Positions 9,001 to 17,833 of a stretch of DNA of 64,000 nt are shown here, one piece after another. The first letter of the stretch is position 1, and the number at the start of each line of letters is the position of its first letter. The stretch covers positions 1-64,000 of the forward strand of contig NZ_NPJI01000013.1 in the NCBI RefSeq assembly GCF_002251435.1, read 5' to 3'. The notes under the pieces are model-generated. The model had not been told where the DNA came from. It worked only from the letters and a program-made list of their open reading frames with translations, and did no database searches. Made by a program: the position numbers and the translations under genes. Origin of the DNA: Prevotella sp. P2-180. GTDB taxonomy: Bacteria > Bacteroidota > Bacteroidia > Bacteroidales > Bacteroidaceae.

Positions 9001-10482
9001 CTATTTTCCTGCGGGGTTGAACTCCGAGCTTGGCAGAGGTATGATATACTGTTCCTCACCCATATTCTCATAAGAGAATAGCATCGACTTGACGGCAAGT
9101 CGCTTGTAGCAGTAGAACATCTGTCCTTCGGCATAGAAGTCGAGTCGATACTCGTTTATCACTTTGTCGAGAAGATCCACCTCTGACTCAATGTCGGTAG
9201 TGATGTTCACGTTGCGTGCTGCCATAAAGGTCTTGTAGAGGCTGTTGGCCTCAGCCAGGTTGGTTGTTGTCTCCATGGCTATGAGATACATCTCCGACAG
9301 TCTCAGCAGCGGCATTGTCGTAACCTTGAAATACTTCTTTATCGTCGGGTATTTCGAGCCTGTCGACGACTTTGTGGTGCGCTCCCAAAGATTAAGGTAT
9401 CTCACGTCGCTTGTGGTGTTGGCTCCGGCGAAGAGTTTCTTCTCGAAGTTGCTGCTGGTGAGATAGAGATGTTTGTCGGTATTGACGTTTCTTTCGGGAT
9501 CGCCTCCAATAAGGTCGATGCTGTAGTCGAGGAGGTCAACGTTGTAGAGTTGCATCAGACACTCGCTTGGTGTGGAATATTTTTTATTTTCGTAATCAGA
9601 CTTGCTTGATAGGCTCACCACGCTCTTTCCCTTGATTTGTGCGTTGATTACTGCCATAGCCTCGTTGTATGCCTTTGCCTTGTCGCCAATGTAGAGATAC
9701 ACTCTTGCCTTCAGCGCACGCACAGCCCAGTAGTTGAAACGGTAGCGGCGGTTAAGCAGGAAGTCATCGTCGGGCAGTTGGTCGGCCAATTTGGAGTCGG
9801 CCCCTGCCAGTTCGTCATAAGAGAATTCCATCACAGGGTCGCTCGTCTTCAGTTTTTCCTCTGCAATGTCGAGGTCGGCGAGCACCTTGGCAGCAAACTG
9901 CTCAAAGCTGTAGTATGGCGGCTGCGTATTGATGTCGTTGCTCTCAGAGTAGGGTAGTTCGACAGTCTTTGTCGCATTTTGTGGCATCTGTCCGAAAAGT
10001 CTGAGCACGTCGAAATGGCAGAAAGCCCTGACAGCCCTTGCCTCGCCCTCAATAATGTTCCGCTGATTTTCCGCAGGTATTGAAGCGGGGTTGGCAGTGA
10101 TGTGGTTGATAATGCCGTTGGCCTGTACAATGACGTTGTATAAACCTCCGTAGATGGTCTTTATGTCGTTTCTTGCATACTCGTCCTCATAGTCGTGTAT
10201 GTGGAGGTCGTAGAGTGCTGGGGTATACGACTTTGAAGGCTGGTTCCACAGGTTTGCAAGGCATTCCACGTCAGAAATGGTGAGCTTTTCGCCATAGAGG
10301 TCTCTGCTTGTCATGGCTGAGTAGCATCCTGCCAAGGCCTCCTTATAGCCTTTGTATGACGAGAACAGGTCGTCTTCCCTGACCTCTGTCTCTGGTTTTA
10401 CGTCGAGCCACTCGTTGCATGAAGAGAGTGAGAGCATCGACAGTCCGATGAATATATATGATCTAATCTTGTTCATTGCCAT
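9001..10482 (-). CDS. RagB/SusD family nutrient-binding lipoprotein
   Basis: A lipobox LSLSSC near residue 22 is followed by NEWLDVKPETEVREDDLFSSYKGYKEALAGCYSAM, the typical SusD start. The central part is TPR-like (RAVRAFCHFDVLRLFG, RYRFNYWAVRALKARVYLYIGDKAKAYNEAM). The C-terminal half carries the usual KVTTMPLLRLSEMYLIAMETT and NEYRLDFYAEGQMFYCYKRL blocks. SusD proteins cap their SusC transporter at the cell surface and bind substrate. The gene lies 41 bp after susC on the same strand. ATG at 10476 is an alternative start. Confidence 0.95.
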   Translation of the reverse strand: MAMNKIRSYIFIGLSMLSLSSCNEWLDVKPETEVREDDLFSSYKGYKEALAGCYSAMTSRDLYGEKLTISDVECLANLWNQPSKSYTPALYDLHIHDYEDEYARNDIKTIYGGLYNVIVQANGIINHITANPASIPAENQRNIIEGEARAVRAFCHFDVLRLFGQMPQNATKTVELPYSESNDINTQPPYYSFEQFAAKVLADLDIAEEKLKTSDPVMEFSYDELAGADSKLADQLPDDDFLLNRRYRFNYWAVRALKARVYLYIGDKAKAYNEAMAVINAQIKGKSVVSLSSKSDYENKKYSTPSECLMQLYNVDLLDYSIDLIGGDPERNVNTDKHLYLTSSNFEKKLFAGANTTSDVRYLNLWERTTKSSTGSKYPTIKKYFKVTTMPLLRLSEMYLIAMETTTNLAEANSLYKTFMAARNVNITTDIESEVDLLDKVINEYRLDFYAEGQMFYCYKRLAVKSMLFSYENMGEEQYIIPLPSSEFNPAGK

Positions 10483-10523
10483 TTTGCTTTATATGTTAAT
10501 GATGTAGCGTATAGTTAACTTTC

Positions 10524-13500
10524 TTAGAATGTGAATGTCACGCTTCCTTGAATGTTACGTGCGTATGGATAGTTGGTGCCTCGCTCGTATTTTACCGACG
10601 ACCAGTAGAAGAGGTCGTTGATGTTCATGGCGAAGAGTATCGACTCCAGTCCGCTGTTTCTTTGTAGCCAGTCGTTGTTCCAGCGATACTGCAGGCTTAC
10701 CGACTGTAGTGTGAGCACGCGGTCGTCAAACACGTAGCGTGATGTTGCCCTTGTGTCGTTGTATGTGAATCCGCGGAAGAAGGTGTTGTCGCCCGGGTTC
10801 ATCCATCTGTCGCTGAGCACTCGTTTGTCGACGTTGGTTTTGGCTATGCGTCCTGATGATACTTCCACCCTGTCGCGAAGTGTAGAGTTATACATCTTTC
10901 CGCCCCAATGGTATCCGAACGATACGTTGAGTGTGAAATTGTTCCACATCACCATAGTGCGGAAGTTTCCGCGATAAAGTGGCTGGCTGCTGCCGAGGAA
11001 CACCTTGTCGGCGGCATTCCATGTGCTTGTCACGTTTCCTTCGCGGTCAAGGAATATTTCCTTACCTGTGCTGGGGTCGATGCCAAGGCTCTGCACTGCA
11101 TAGATGGAGTTGAGCGGATAGCCCTCGTAGAAGAGGTTTGATACTTCCACGTTCTGTTCGAGATATTTATCGTTCTGGGCCTTGATAGCGTCGGAAAGGC
11201 GGGTTATCTTGTTTTTGTCGTAAACTATTTGTGCTCCCACCATCCAGTTGAACTTGCGCTTATAGTCGCGTATGATATATGCGTTGACGCTTGCCTCGAA
11301 ACCGTGGTTGCTCATCTCTCCAATGTTTGCCACATAAGAGGCGAAACCTACAGAGAGAGGAAGGTCCATGGCAGAGAGGAGGTCAGTAGTCTTCTTTGTA
11401 TAATAGTCGAACTCACCGGTGATGCGGTTGTTGAAGAGGCCGAACTCGATACCGATGTTCAGTTCATTAGTCTTCTGCCATGTGAGGTCTGGGTTTCCGA
11501 GTCCCATCATCGAAGCCGAAGTCCATCCGAGGTATCTGCTTCCTGATGCATAATTGTAAGAGGTGTTGATACTTTCCGTGGTGATATCCTGCGAACCGGT
11601 GATACCGTAAGAACCGCGAAGGCGCAGAGTGTTGATGGGCTCTATGGCCTTTAGCCATTTCTCGTTGTGCATGTTCCAGCCAAGTCCCACGCTCCAGAAA
11701 GGTGCGAAGCGATCGTTGCTACCGAACTTCGAGCTTCCGTCGATACGGTAGCTGAGGTCGACGTAGTAGCGGTTGTCGTAGGTGTAGTTTACGTTGCCTG
11801 TAACACCCACGAGACGTGTTACGTCCTTACTTCCAGTAGGTGCAGAAGCGTGCTCATACTGTGTGGCATTGCCCAGGAAGCTCATGTCCTCGTTAGTAAA
11901 GCCTTCTGCCACAAAGGTATAGTTTGTATAGTTCTCTTCCGAGAGCGACCAGTCAAGACCGGCATAAATCTGGTGTTTCTTCGCAAAGGTCTTGTTGTAG
12001 CTCAATGTAGCGTTGGCGCTGAAGAGGTCGGTGCGGCCAGTGCCGTAAGTGTATCGTCCCTTGCGAAGGAGGCCTTCGGTGGTGTTGTATGAGCTGCTTG
12101 CGAATGTGGAATGTTCTGCAGGCAGAAACAGGTCGCTTGTGGAACGTGTAGTCTGATAGCCTATTTTGCCGCGGAAGCGCAGTCCGTCGATTATCATCCA
12201 CTCTACGGAGAAGTTGTCGAGGAAGTTGATGTATTCGTTCTTGTTGAAGGTGTTGAGCGTCGCGTCATACAGCGGATTACCCACCTCGTCGGTTCCAAAG
12301 AAGTTGGAGAAGGTTTTTACGACATTGCCGTTTTCATCATAGGGGTTGTTGTACGGCTGCTGGTCTACATAGTCTTGGAAAGAGCCATATTCGCTTTCCT
12401 TCGACTTGTTGGACGTAAAACTGGTATAGTTGCGGAAGATAAGGTTCTTCACTGAGTACATGAGGGTGATGTCGCCGTTCACTGTCTTTCGGCTACTGCC
12501 CTTCATGGCACCCTCTATGTCGTTATATCCGAGCGAAGTGGCCCATCGGAACTCGTTGGCACCACCGTCGAGTTGGATGTTGTAGCGCTGGCCTACACCC
12601 GTTCGCACCGGCTTGTGTATCCAGTCGATGTCTGTTCCGTCGAGCACAGCTTTCAGTCGTCTACTGTATAGGTTGTTGTATTTCCACTGGTTTATAGGTT
12701 CATATTCATCAGTGTAGAGTCCCACTTGTTTTTCAAGTTGCAGTTTCTCGGCAGCGTTGAGCAAGTCGTAAGAGCTGAGGTCGGGCACCTGAAGGTCGAT
12801 ACCAGCCTTAGCAGTCACGCGTAGTTTTCCCTCTTTCGGGGTTTTAGTCACTACCACGATTACACCGTTGGCACCACGTGAACCATAGATGGCAGTGGCT
12901 GCAGCGTCTTTCAGGATGTTGATGCTCTCAATCTGCTCGTCGTTGTAGTCCATGAGCTTAGTGAGTGAGATTTCAAATCCGTCCAATATAATAAGAGGTG
13001 TATTAACAGTCTGTTGTGCGTTGCTATTGAATTCCTCCACGCTCATAGGCAGCGACGACGAACCGCGGATATTCATGTTAGGCAGAACGTTGGGGTTGCT
13101 TCCTGCGAGGTTGTTGACAGGAAAATTGATTGAAGCGTCGATGTTTTTCAGAGTTTGAAGCAAGTTTGAGCCCTTGAAGGTCTGCAACTGCTCACTGTCG
13201 ATGGTAGTAAGCGCTCCCGTATAGCTGTCCTTTGCCTTTCGGAAGATACCGGTCACCACCACTTCGCCGAGTTTACCAGACTCTTCCTGCATTACGATGC
13301 GCATGATTTTTCCGGAGTTTTTGCTGCTGAGTGTCACAGTCTGCGATTCCATACCAATGTAGGAGAACATGAGTTGTGCCGACTGTCCTTTTGAAATCAT
13401 GATACGGAACTTTCCGTCTACGTCGGTAAGGCAGATGGTCTGTCCGTCGCCAGATTTTACCGACACGCCTGGAAGCGGTTGTCCATCGGTGTCAACCACC

Positions 13501-13853
13501 ACACCCTCGGCATGATACATGTTTTCAGCCATTTTGGCGAGTTCGGCTCTGAACACAGTGATTCGTCCGTTATGGACATTGAATGTCAGAGGCTTTCCGT
13601 CGAGTACGGTTTTCACAGCCTCGTTGGCATCAACGTTTTTCAATGCCTTCGTCACGTTGTATTTCTCCACGTCTTCGTAGGCGAATGTAACGTTGACACC
13701 TGATTTTTTACTGATTGTCTTCAGGGCTGTGGCAAGCTTTTCGTTTTTGAACGTGACGCTGAACCGTTTGCCCGTTTGTGCTGATACCATTGAAGTTATC
13801 AGCAGCAGACCTACCAAGATTATGGCTGTCCGCCTGCATCTTTCTTTTGTCAT
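10524..13853 (-). CDS. SusC/RagA-type TonB-linked transporter with STN signalling domain
   Basis: The order of parts is signal peptide (to about 25), STN (secretin/TonB N-terminal) domain at about 28-100 (FSVTFKNEKLATALKTISKKSGVNV), carboxypeptidase-regulatory domain (about 115-200), plug (about 205-330, with the family signature ILKDAAATAIYGSRGANGVIVV) and a barrel ending IQGSVTFTF with the terminal Phe. At 1109 residues it is of normal family length. The STN domain is known to contact FecR-type anti-sigma factors in the periplasm, and a FecR/ECF pair lies directly upstream. Transport and transcription of this locus are therefore probably coupled. Confidence 0.95.
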   Translation of the reverse strand: MTKERCRRTAIILVGLLLITSMVSAQTGKRFSVTFKNEKLATALKTISKKSGVNVTFAYEDVEKYNVTKALKNVDANEAVKTVLDGKPLTFNVHNGRITVFRAELAKMAENMYHAEGVVVDTDGQPLPGVSVKSGDGQTICLTDVDGKFRIMISKGQSAQLMFSYIGMESQTVTLSSKNSGKIMRIVMQEESGKLGEVVVTGIFRKAKDSYTGALTTIDSEQLQTFKGSNLLQTLKNIDASINFPVNNLAGSNPNVLPNMNIRGSSSLPMSVEEFNSNAQQTVNTPLIILDGFEISLTKLMDYNDEQIESINILKDAAATAIYGSRGANGVIVVVTKTPKEGKLRVTAKAGIDLQVPDLSSYDLLNAAEKLQLEKQVGLYTDEYEPINQWKYNNLYSRRLKAVLDGTDIDWIHKPVRTGVGQRYNIQLDGGANEFRWATSLGYNDIEGAMKGSSRKTVNGDITLMYSVKNLIFRNYTSFTSNKSKESEYGSFQDYVDQQPYNNPYDENGNVVKTFSNFFGTDEVGNPLYDATLNTFNKNEYINFLDNFSVEWMIIDGLRFRGKIGYQTTRSTSDLFLPAEHSTFASSSYNTTEGLLRKGRYTYGTGRTDLFSANATLSYNKTFAKKHQIYAGLDWSLSEENYTNYTFVAEGFTNEDMSFLGNATQYEHASAPTGSKDVTRLVGVTGNVNYTYDNRYYVDLSYRIDGSSKFGSNDRFAPFWSVGLGWNMHNEKWLKAIEPINTLRLRGSYGITGSQDITTESINTSYNYASGSRYLGWTSASMMGLGNPDLTWQKTNELNIGIEFGLFNNRITGEFDYYTKKTTDLLSAMDLPLSVGFASYVANIGEMSNHGFEASVNAYIIRDYKRKFNWMVGAQIVYDKNKITRLSDAIKAQNDKYLEQNVEVSNLFYEGYPLNSIYAVQSLGIDPSTGKEIFLDREGNVTSTWNAADKVFLGSSQPLYRGNFRTMVMWNNFTLNVSFGYHWGGKMYNSTLRDRVEVSSGRIAKTNVDKRVLSDRWMNPGDNTFFRGFTYNDTRATSRYVFDDRVLTLQSVSLQYRWNNDWLQRNSGLESILFAMNINDLFYWSSVKYERGTNYPYARNIQGSVTFTF

Positions 13854-13979
13854 ACGTTTGTTATGTTTAATAAAATTTTATAAAGAATTCCTTTATAGTT
13901 CTACGAAGCAACAAAGGAATCGGGTATGGTAAAAGAAAGAAAAATGTGTCTTTTTTGTAATAAATGACGAAAAAATGCT

Positions 13980-15026
13980 TTATTTGATAATAATTTGATT
14001 GTTTTCGAAGCTCAATTTCGCCTTTTTCATCATATTCAGCGACTCTATCAGGTCGCCAATGTCGTCGCTGCGGTCGGCAGTGAGAAACAGGCGGGTTTTT
14101 GCTTTTGCGGGGTTGTCGAACACCACGCTGACGTTATACCATTGTCCGAGTTCCTTGGCTATGTCGAGCAGTGTGGAGTTGTCGAAATAGAATTTGTCTT
14201 CAGTCCATGCGGTATACATATAGGTGTCTACATCAGTTACTGTGAGCGTCTCGTTGTTTAGTACAGCATGCTGTCCGGGTTTGAGTTTTGTGGGTGTAAT
14301 GCCACTGCTGGCAGGTCTTACCTCTACGCTTCCCTCGACGAGCGTGACGGCAGGGGAGTTGAACTTGTTAGCCTTCACGTTGAATTCAGTACCAGTCACC
14401 TTGGTTGTCATGCCGTTGGCTTCCACTATGAAAGGCATGAGCGCATTGTGGCTTACCTTGAAATAGGCCTCGCCCTTCACTTCCACCTTTCGCTCACCTC
14501 CTGTGAAGGTGCTTGGGAAGCGCAGTTGTGAGCATGCGTTGAGCATCACGGTTGTGCCGTCGGGCAGTTCCACTTCGGCTGTGGTCTGTGCAGGAGTCTT
14601 TACGGTGTGATATACTACGGTGTTGTTGGCTACGGGTTTAGAGTAATCTATCAGATTGTGGTCGTTTACGGTTGTAGTCTTGCCATTGGTGTCGATGAGT
14701 ATTTTGCTTGGGATGTTGTCCATGGCCTCATAGGCAGTGATATGTGCAGTATGGTGGTCGGACATCTCAGTTGCACGGCGGTTGCCCACGACAAACAACA
14801 GCACCACTGCCGCTGCTGCGGTTAGCAATGCCACGATGATGCCGCGGCTTTCGGTGTTATGTTCCAAGCCGTGTTTTGCCTTGAAGGCAGCGAGTTGTGC
14901 CTCCACGTCAGGTTTTGAATAATTCCGGCGGTTGAAATAGTCGGTAAGGAGCACTTCTTCGTGTTCTAAACCTTCCATCTGGTCGGATGAAGTTAAATCA
15001 TATCTATCGTTGTCAGTCCCTTCCAT
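13980..15026 (-). CDS. FecR family anti-sigma factor
   Basis: The cytoplasmic N-terminus (about 1-62) is acidic. One membrane segment (GIIVALLTAAAAVVLLFVVG, about 63-83) follows, then a periplasmic FecR domain (about 145-240, with AEVELPDGTTVMLNACSQLRFP and GEAYFKVSHN) and a C-terminal DUF4974-type domain (about 275-348, YTAWTEDKFYFDNSTLLDIAKELGQWYNV). FecR proteins hold the ECF sigma factor at the membrane and release it when the STN domain of the substrate-loaded receptor signals. It lies between the sigma gene (52-bp gap) and susC. Confidence 0.93.
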   Translation of the reverse strand: MEGTDNDRYDLTSSDQMEGLEHEEVLLTDYFNRRNYSKPDVEAQLAAFKAKHGLEHNTESRGIIVALLTAAAAVVLLFVVGNRRATEMSDHHTAHITAYEAMDNIPSKILIDTNGKTTTVNDHNLIDYSKPVANNTVVYHTVKTPAQTTAEVELPDGTTVMLNACSQLRFPSTFTGGERKVEVKGEAYFKVSHNALMPFIVEANGMTTKVTGTEFNVKANKFNSPAVTLVEGSVEVRPASSGITPTKLKPGQHAVLNNETLTVTDVDTYMYTAWTEDKFYFDNSTLLDIAKELGQWYNVSVVFDNPAKAKTRLFLTADRSDDIGDLIESLNMMKKAKLSFENNQIIIK

Positions 15027-15078
15027 ATATTATGTGTATAAAAAATTATCGGTAGTATTTCAATAGTTATACGTTAGT

Positions 15079-15597
15079 TCATTCCATTTGGGTATGTTTT
15101 TGAGCGTTAAAAACTTCTCTTAACATTTTCAGTGCTCCTGAGATATGTTTTTTAACAGTATTGGGGCTTATATTCATCATTTGCGCCACTTCAGCATATT
15201 TTTTCTTTTCAATGTAGCACATGCGTAATATTTCGTCCTTGGGTGGTTTTAGGCTGTTGAGCATTTGTTCTACAAGTCGGTCTTTTTCCAGTTCTACTGA
15301 GTAGTCGGAGTAGAATTCCGTGGCATGTCGGATATATTCTTCGCTGTATTGTCTGTGGAGTTTGTCGCGTCGCATGTGGTCGATGGCGCGGTTGTGTACC
15401 GCAGACATGAGATATGTTCCAACGCTATTGGTGTCGATTGTGTCAATGTTTTTCCAAACGTTGAGGAATATGTCGTCGATGATGTCGCGGCAGTCGTCTT
15501 CGTCTGCCAATAATGAGAGCGCAAAATAATAGAGGCGGCTATAGTGGTCGCCATAAATTTTTTCGAATTTTATCCTGTTAGCTCTCTCTCTAAACAT
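15079..15597 (-). CDS. ECF-type RNA polymerase sigma factor
   Basis: This 172-residue sigma-70 family protein has a region 2 (YSRLYYFALSLLADEDDCRDIIDDIFLNVWKN, then GTYLMSAVHNRAIDHMRRDK) and a region 4 helix-turn-helix (YAEVAQMMNISPNTVKKHISGALKMLR). The size and the FecR gene directly downstream are typical of Bacteroidota ECF sigma factors. It probably directs transcription of the susC-led operon when released by FecR. Confidence 0.95.
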   Translation of the reverse strand: MFRERANRIKFEKIYGDHYSRLYYFALSLLADEDDCRDIIDDIFLNVWKNIDTIDTNSVGTYLMSAVHNRAIDHMRRDKLHRQYSEEYIRHATEFYSDYSVELEKDRLVEQMLNSLKPPKDEILRMCYIEKKKYAEVAQMMNISPNTVKKHISGALKMLREVFNAQKHTQME

Positions 15598-15637
15598 TTG
15601 TTTTGCTTAATTTCGCAGAAAAGTACAATATTCACTG

Positions 15638-16216
15638 CTATTTTTTGTCATTGCTTACCAAGTTCCAGATTATGCCGCCTCGCTGTCCGCAGACATAGTC
15701 AGTCACAGGCATTCCCGGATGGTAAAGGTTGTTAAGGTAGAGCTCTTGTTTGTCCACAAACTGACTACATTGGAATGTATCGTTTTTTGAAAGCTTGCTG
15801 TTCACAGACTCCACTACCCTGAAAGTCGATTGTCCCTGATATTCCACGGTGACCACTCTGTCAGGTTTCCATACCAGCTTCACCAAGTCTCCAAATACGA
15901 GAGCATCACTCATCAGCTTACGGTGAATGATACGAAAGCTCACGTTAGAATCATTCATACCCCCTTTCACGAAATTGTCCCAACTGGCATATCCCACCAT
16001 TTGTGCCAATGTGTCTAAGGTATACTTGCTCTGTTTGCTTTCCGTGTCCACATATCCCCATACTCTCTTAAGGGTGCTTGCCGATAGCGATTCACCGGTA
16101 AAACCCTCCACTTGTTTCGACAAAAAGTTGAAGTCTCGTGGTGTTTTAATACTTTTTCCCGCCACAATTTCCACTTTTTCTTTTAGTCGTTGTATGTCTT
16201 CGTCTCGATATTCCAT
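15638..16216 (-). CDS. Unknown protein, paralogue of the 196-aa protein at 18665 (192 aa)
   Basis: The N-terminal ~85 residues ([14 protein letters not shown] then [19 protein letters not shown]) look like a helical, HTH-like module seen in Bacteroidota proteins. Residues about 100-192 form a beta-rich domain with [27 protein letters not shown] and [14 protein letters not shown]. The same two-part plan and conserved positions occur in the 196-aa protein at 18665-19255. No signal peptide is present, so it should be cytoplasmic. A DNA- or nucleotide-binding regulator is possible, but nothing proves it. A -7-like TAACTTTG lies at 16250-16257 (minus) without a clear -33 box. Confidence 0.7.
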   Translation of the reverse strand: MEYRDEDIQRLKEKVEIVAGKSIKTPRDFNFLSKQVEGFTGESLSASTLKRVWGYVDTESKQSKYTLDTLAQMVGYASWDNFVKGGMNDSNVSFRIIHRKLMSDALVFGDLVKLVWKPDRVVTVEYQGQSTFRVVESVNSKLSKNDTFQCSQFVDKQELYLNNLYHPGMPVTDYVCGQRGGIIWNLVSNDKK

Positions 16217-16595
16217 TTATTTTATTTGTTACTTCAGAAAAATCCGCTGCAAAGTTATTAATTTTTTTCCTCTTATTCACGTTTTTCCCAAATTATTTTC
16301 ACAAAGATATGCTATTTTGGCGTTTTAAGTAGACTTACACCGACTTTGGTATAGAGTCACAACGGAGGCAGAGTGGAGGCAGAGCCTACTTATGGTAGGG
16401 TTTTGAGGGCGTTTTTTCACAGTTTTTGTGTTGAAACAAGGGTGTTTTTCCTTCCTTGTCTGATATGAATCCAGTAATAAACCCCGTCTTCCTCCACTAT
16501 TTCCCTCTATCTTGTCCAGTAGTGGTAAATAAATGATTTTGTCTATAATTTTTACTTATTTTCATTTCCCGCTCTGTGAATCACAGGGAGTGAAT

Positions 16596-16649
16596 CACAG
16601 GGACAAGTTCATCGACCCGAAAGAGTGAACCAATGTACCTGACCCTATG
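16596..16649 (+). repeat. Interspersed inverted-repeat element, copy B
   Basis: It starts CACAGGGACAAGTTCATCGA and ends CAATGTACCTGACCCTATG. Ends and core match copy A (884-938, opposite strand) and copy C (35344-35393). AAAGAGTGAACCAATGTACC is identical to copy A. Confidence 0.7.
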
Positions 16650-16695
16650 CCCCATTTCTATATATTTGAAAAAACAATGCTTTTAAAGCTAAAAA

Positions 16696-16727
16696 TTTGC
16701 GTATTTCAGAAAAATCATGTATTTTTG
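16696..16727 (+). promoter_or_regulatory. Promoter of the zinc-ribbon remnant/WG-repeat gene
   Basis: TTTG (16696-16699), a 20-nt spacer and TATTTTTG (16720-16727) are a full match to the Bacteroidota consensus. Transcription would start close to 16735. Confidence 0.65.
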
Positions 16728-16734
16728 CAGCAAA

Positions 16735-16797
16735 ATTCAATTAAAAACGCAATTCCGGAAGACGGATTCTGCATGGAGTGTGGAGCTAAATTATAAT
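16735..16797 (+). pseudogene. Remnant of a zinc-ribbon coding end
   Basis: In this frame the last codons read NAIPEDGFCMECGAKL and then stop. FCxxCGxKL is the second half of the small zinc ribbon (CxxCG-x(n)-FCxxCGxKL) that often starts Bacteroidota proteins. No first CxxC and no Met precede it within the transcript, so it looks like a decayed zinc-ribbon end placed between the promoter and the WG-repeat gene. The WG frame begins 13 bp after this stop. Confidence 0.4.
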
Positions 16798-16809
16798 ATG
16801 GTGGTATGA

Positions 16810-17388
16810 GTGTTAATTATATTGCAAAATGGTCTTGGAGAGACCGTAATAGATTGTTTTGAATCGATGAAATCAAATGAAATCAGTTTATACAAAGTAT
16901 CCAGTAAAGGTAAGTATGGCTATATAGACAAGACTGGCCGTTTAGTTATCCTTTGCAAGTATGATCTTGCCTCTAATTTCCACGAAGGTTTGGCTATAGT
17001 TGAAAAGTCTCGTAAATGCGGCTATATCGACAAGACTGGTCGTGAGATTGTTCCGTGCAAGTATGATGATGCCTGTGATTTCAGCGAAGGTCTGGCTATG
17101 GTTGAGAAGAATGACAAACGAGGCTATATCGACAAAACTGGCCGTGAAGTTATTCCTTGCAAGTATGATGATGCTTTTGATTTCCACGAAGGTCTGGCAA
17201 TAGTTGAGAAGAATGGCAAACGAGGCTACATAGACAAGACTGGTCGTGAAGTTATTCCTTGCAAGTATGCTGATGCTTGGGATTTCCAAGAAGGTCTGGC
17301 TTTAGTTGTAAAGAATGGTAAACGAGTCTATATAGACAAGACTGGTCGTGAAGTGGCACCATTTATATATGACGACAAACTTTGGTAA
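16810..17388 (+). CDS. WG-repeat protein (about 4.5 repeats)
   Basis: Four full repeats of about 34 residues and a partial fifth carry the core GYIDKTGREVIPCKYDDA-DF-EGLA-VEKN. This is the WG-repeat (KWG) beta-strand unit with its Trp replaced by Arg, Tyr or Cys. The repeats are about 102 bp each at DNA level and very similar, so the copy number could change by recombination. No signal peptide is seen. The frame opens with GTG at 16810; ATG at 16867 (MKSNEISLYK) is an equally good start. WG repeats are thought to mediate protein binding, and the kinase gene follows. Confidence 0.8.
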   Translation: MLIILQNGLGETVIDCFESMKSNEISLYKVSSKGKYGYIDKTGRLVILCKYDLASNFHEGLAIVEKSRKCGYIDKTGREIVPCKYDDACDFSEGLAMVEKNDKRGYIDKTGREVIPCKYDDAFDFHEGLAIVEKNGKRGYIDKTGREVIPCKYADAWDFQEGLALVVKNGKRVYIDKTGREVAPFIYDDKLW

Positions 17389-17408
17389 TAGTATCATCAC
17401 CTTCATCA

Positions 17409-17447
17409 AAAAGCCATCCTGACCTCAATGGGGTTGGGATGGCTTTT
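17409..17447 (+). terminator. Terminator of the WG-repeat gene
   Basis: AAAAGCCATCC and GGATGGCTTTT form an 11-bp stem with a 17-nt loop, 20 bp past the WG stop codon. The stem itself ends in TTTT. Confidence 0.75.
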
Positions 17448-17699
17448 GTTCGTCTTTTCTGGGTAGCTCACTTTGCAACAATAGAAAGATGTTAAAAAAC
17501 ATTATTTTAATACCTTTTCATTGAAATTTTTGTTATTAATGTCTATATTTATATAGTGCCCTAAGCAGTGATTGGGCAATGGCATTATGGCGAAGAAAGT
17601 TAGCGAGAAACCTGTTGAATAGATACTATTTAACAAGAGAAAACGCAAAATATTCGTGATATTTAACATTTATGTTATACTTGAATCAATTTGAATCAT

Positions 17700-17728
17700 T
17701 TTGCTTTAGAAAAATATTCCTAATTTTG
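17700..17728 (+). promoter_or_regulatory. Probable kinase-gene promoter
   Basis: TTTG (17700-17703) and TAATTTTG (17721-17728) match the Bacteroidota boxes, but the spacer is 17 nt, two short of the usual range. The leader to the ATG at 17834 is about 100 nt. Confidence 0.45.
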
Positions 17729-17833
17729 CCGAAGAAATTGTGGATAGTTCCGTTATTGACGGATTTGTCTTACATAAAATGCCTGAAACACTATATAAAT
17801 AACTATCGAAACGTTAATAAATAATGAATAATA

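Larger units (their letters stand above)
16217..16734. other. Intergenic region with short tandem repeats, the repeat element and a promoter
   Basis: This gap between divergent genes holds an 11-bp tandem duplication (ggaggcagagt twice, near 16361-16383), a 14-bp tandem duplication (gtgaatcacaggga twice, near 16576-16603), copy B of the inverted-repeat element (16596-16649) and a plus-strand promoter match (16696-16727). I see no gene in the first 350 bp. Confidence 0.6.
17389..17833. other. Intergenic region with terminator and kinase promoter
   Basis: This AT-rich 445-bp gap begins with a rho-independent-type hairpin (17409-17447) and carries a promoter-like sequence (17700-17728) about 105 bp before the kinase gene. 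Nothing else is recognisable. Confidence 0.6.
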
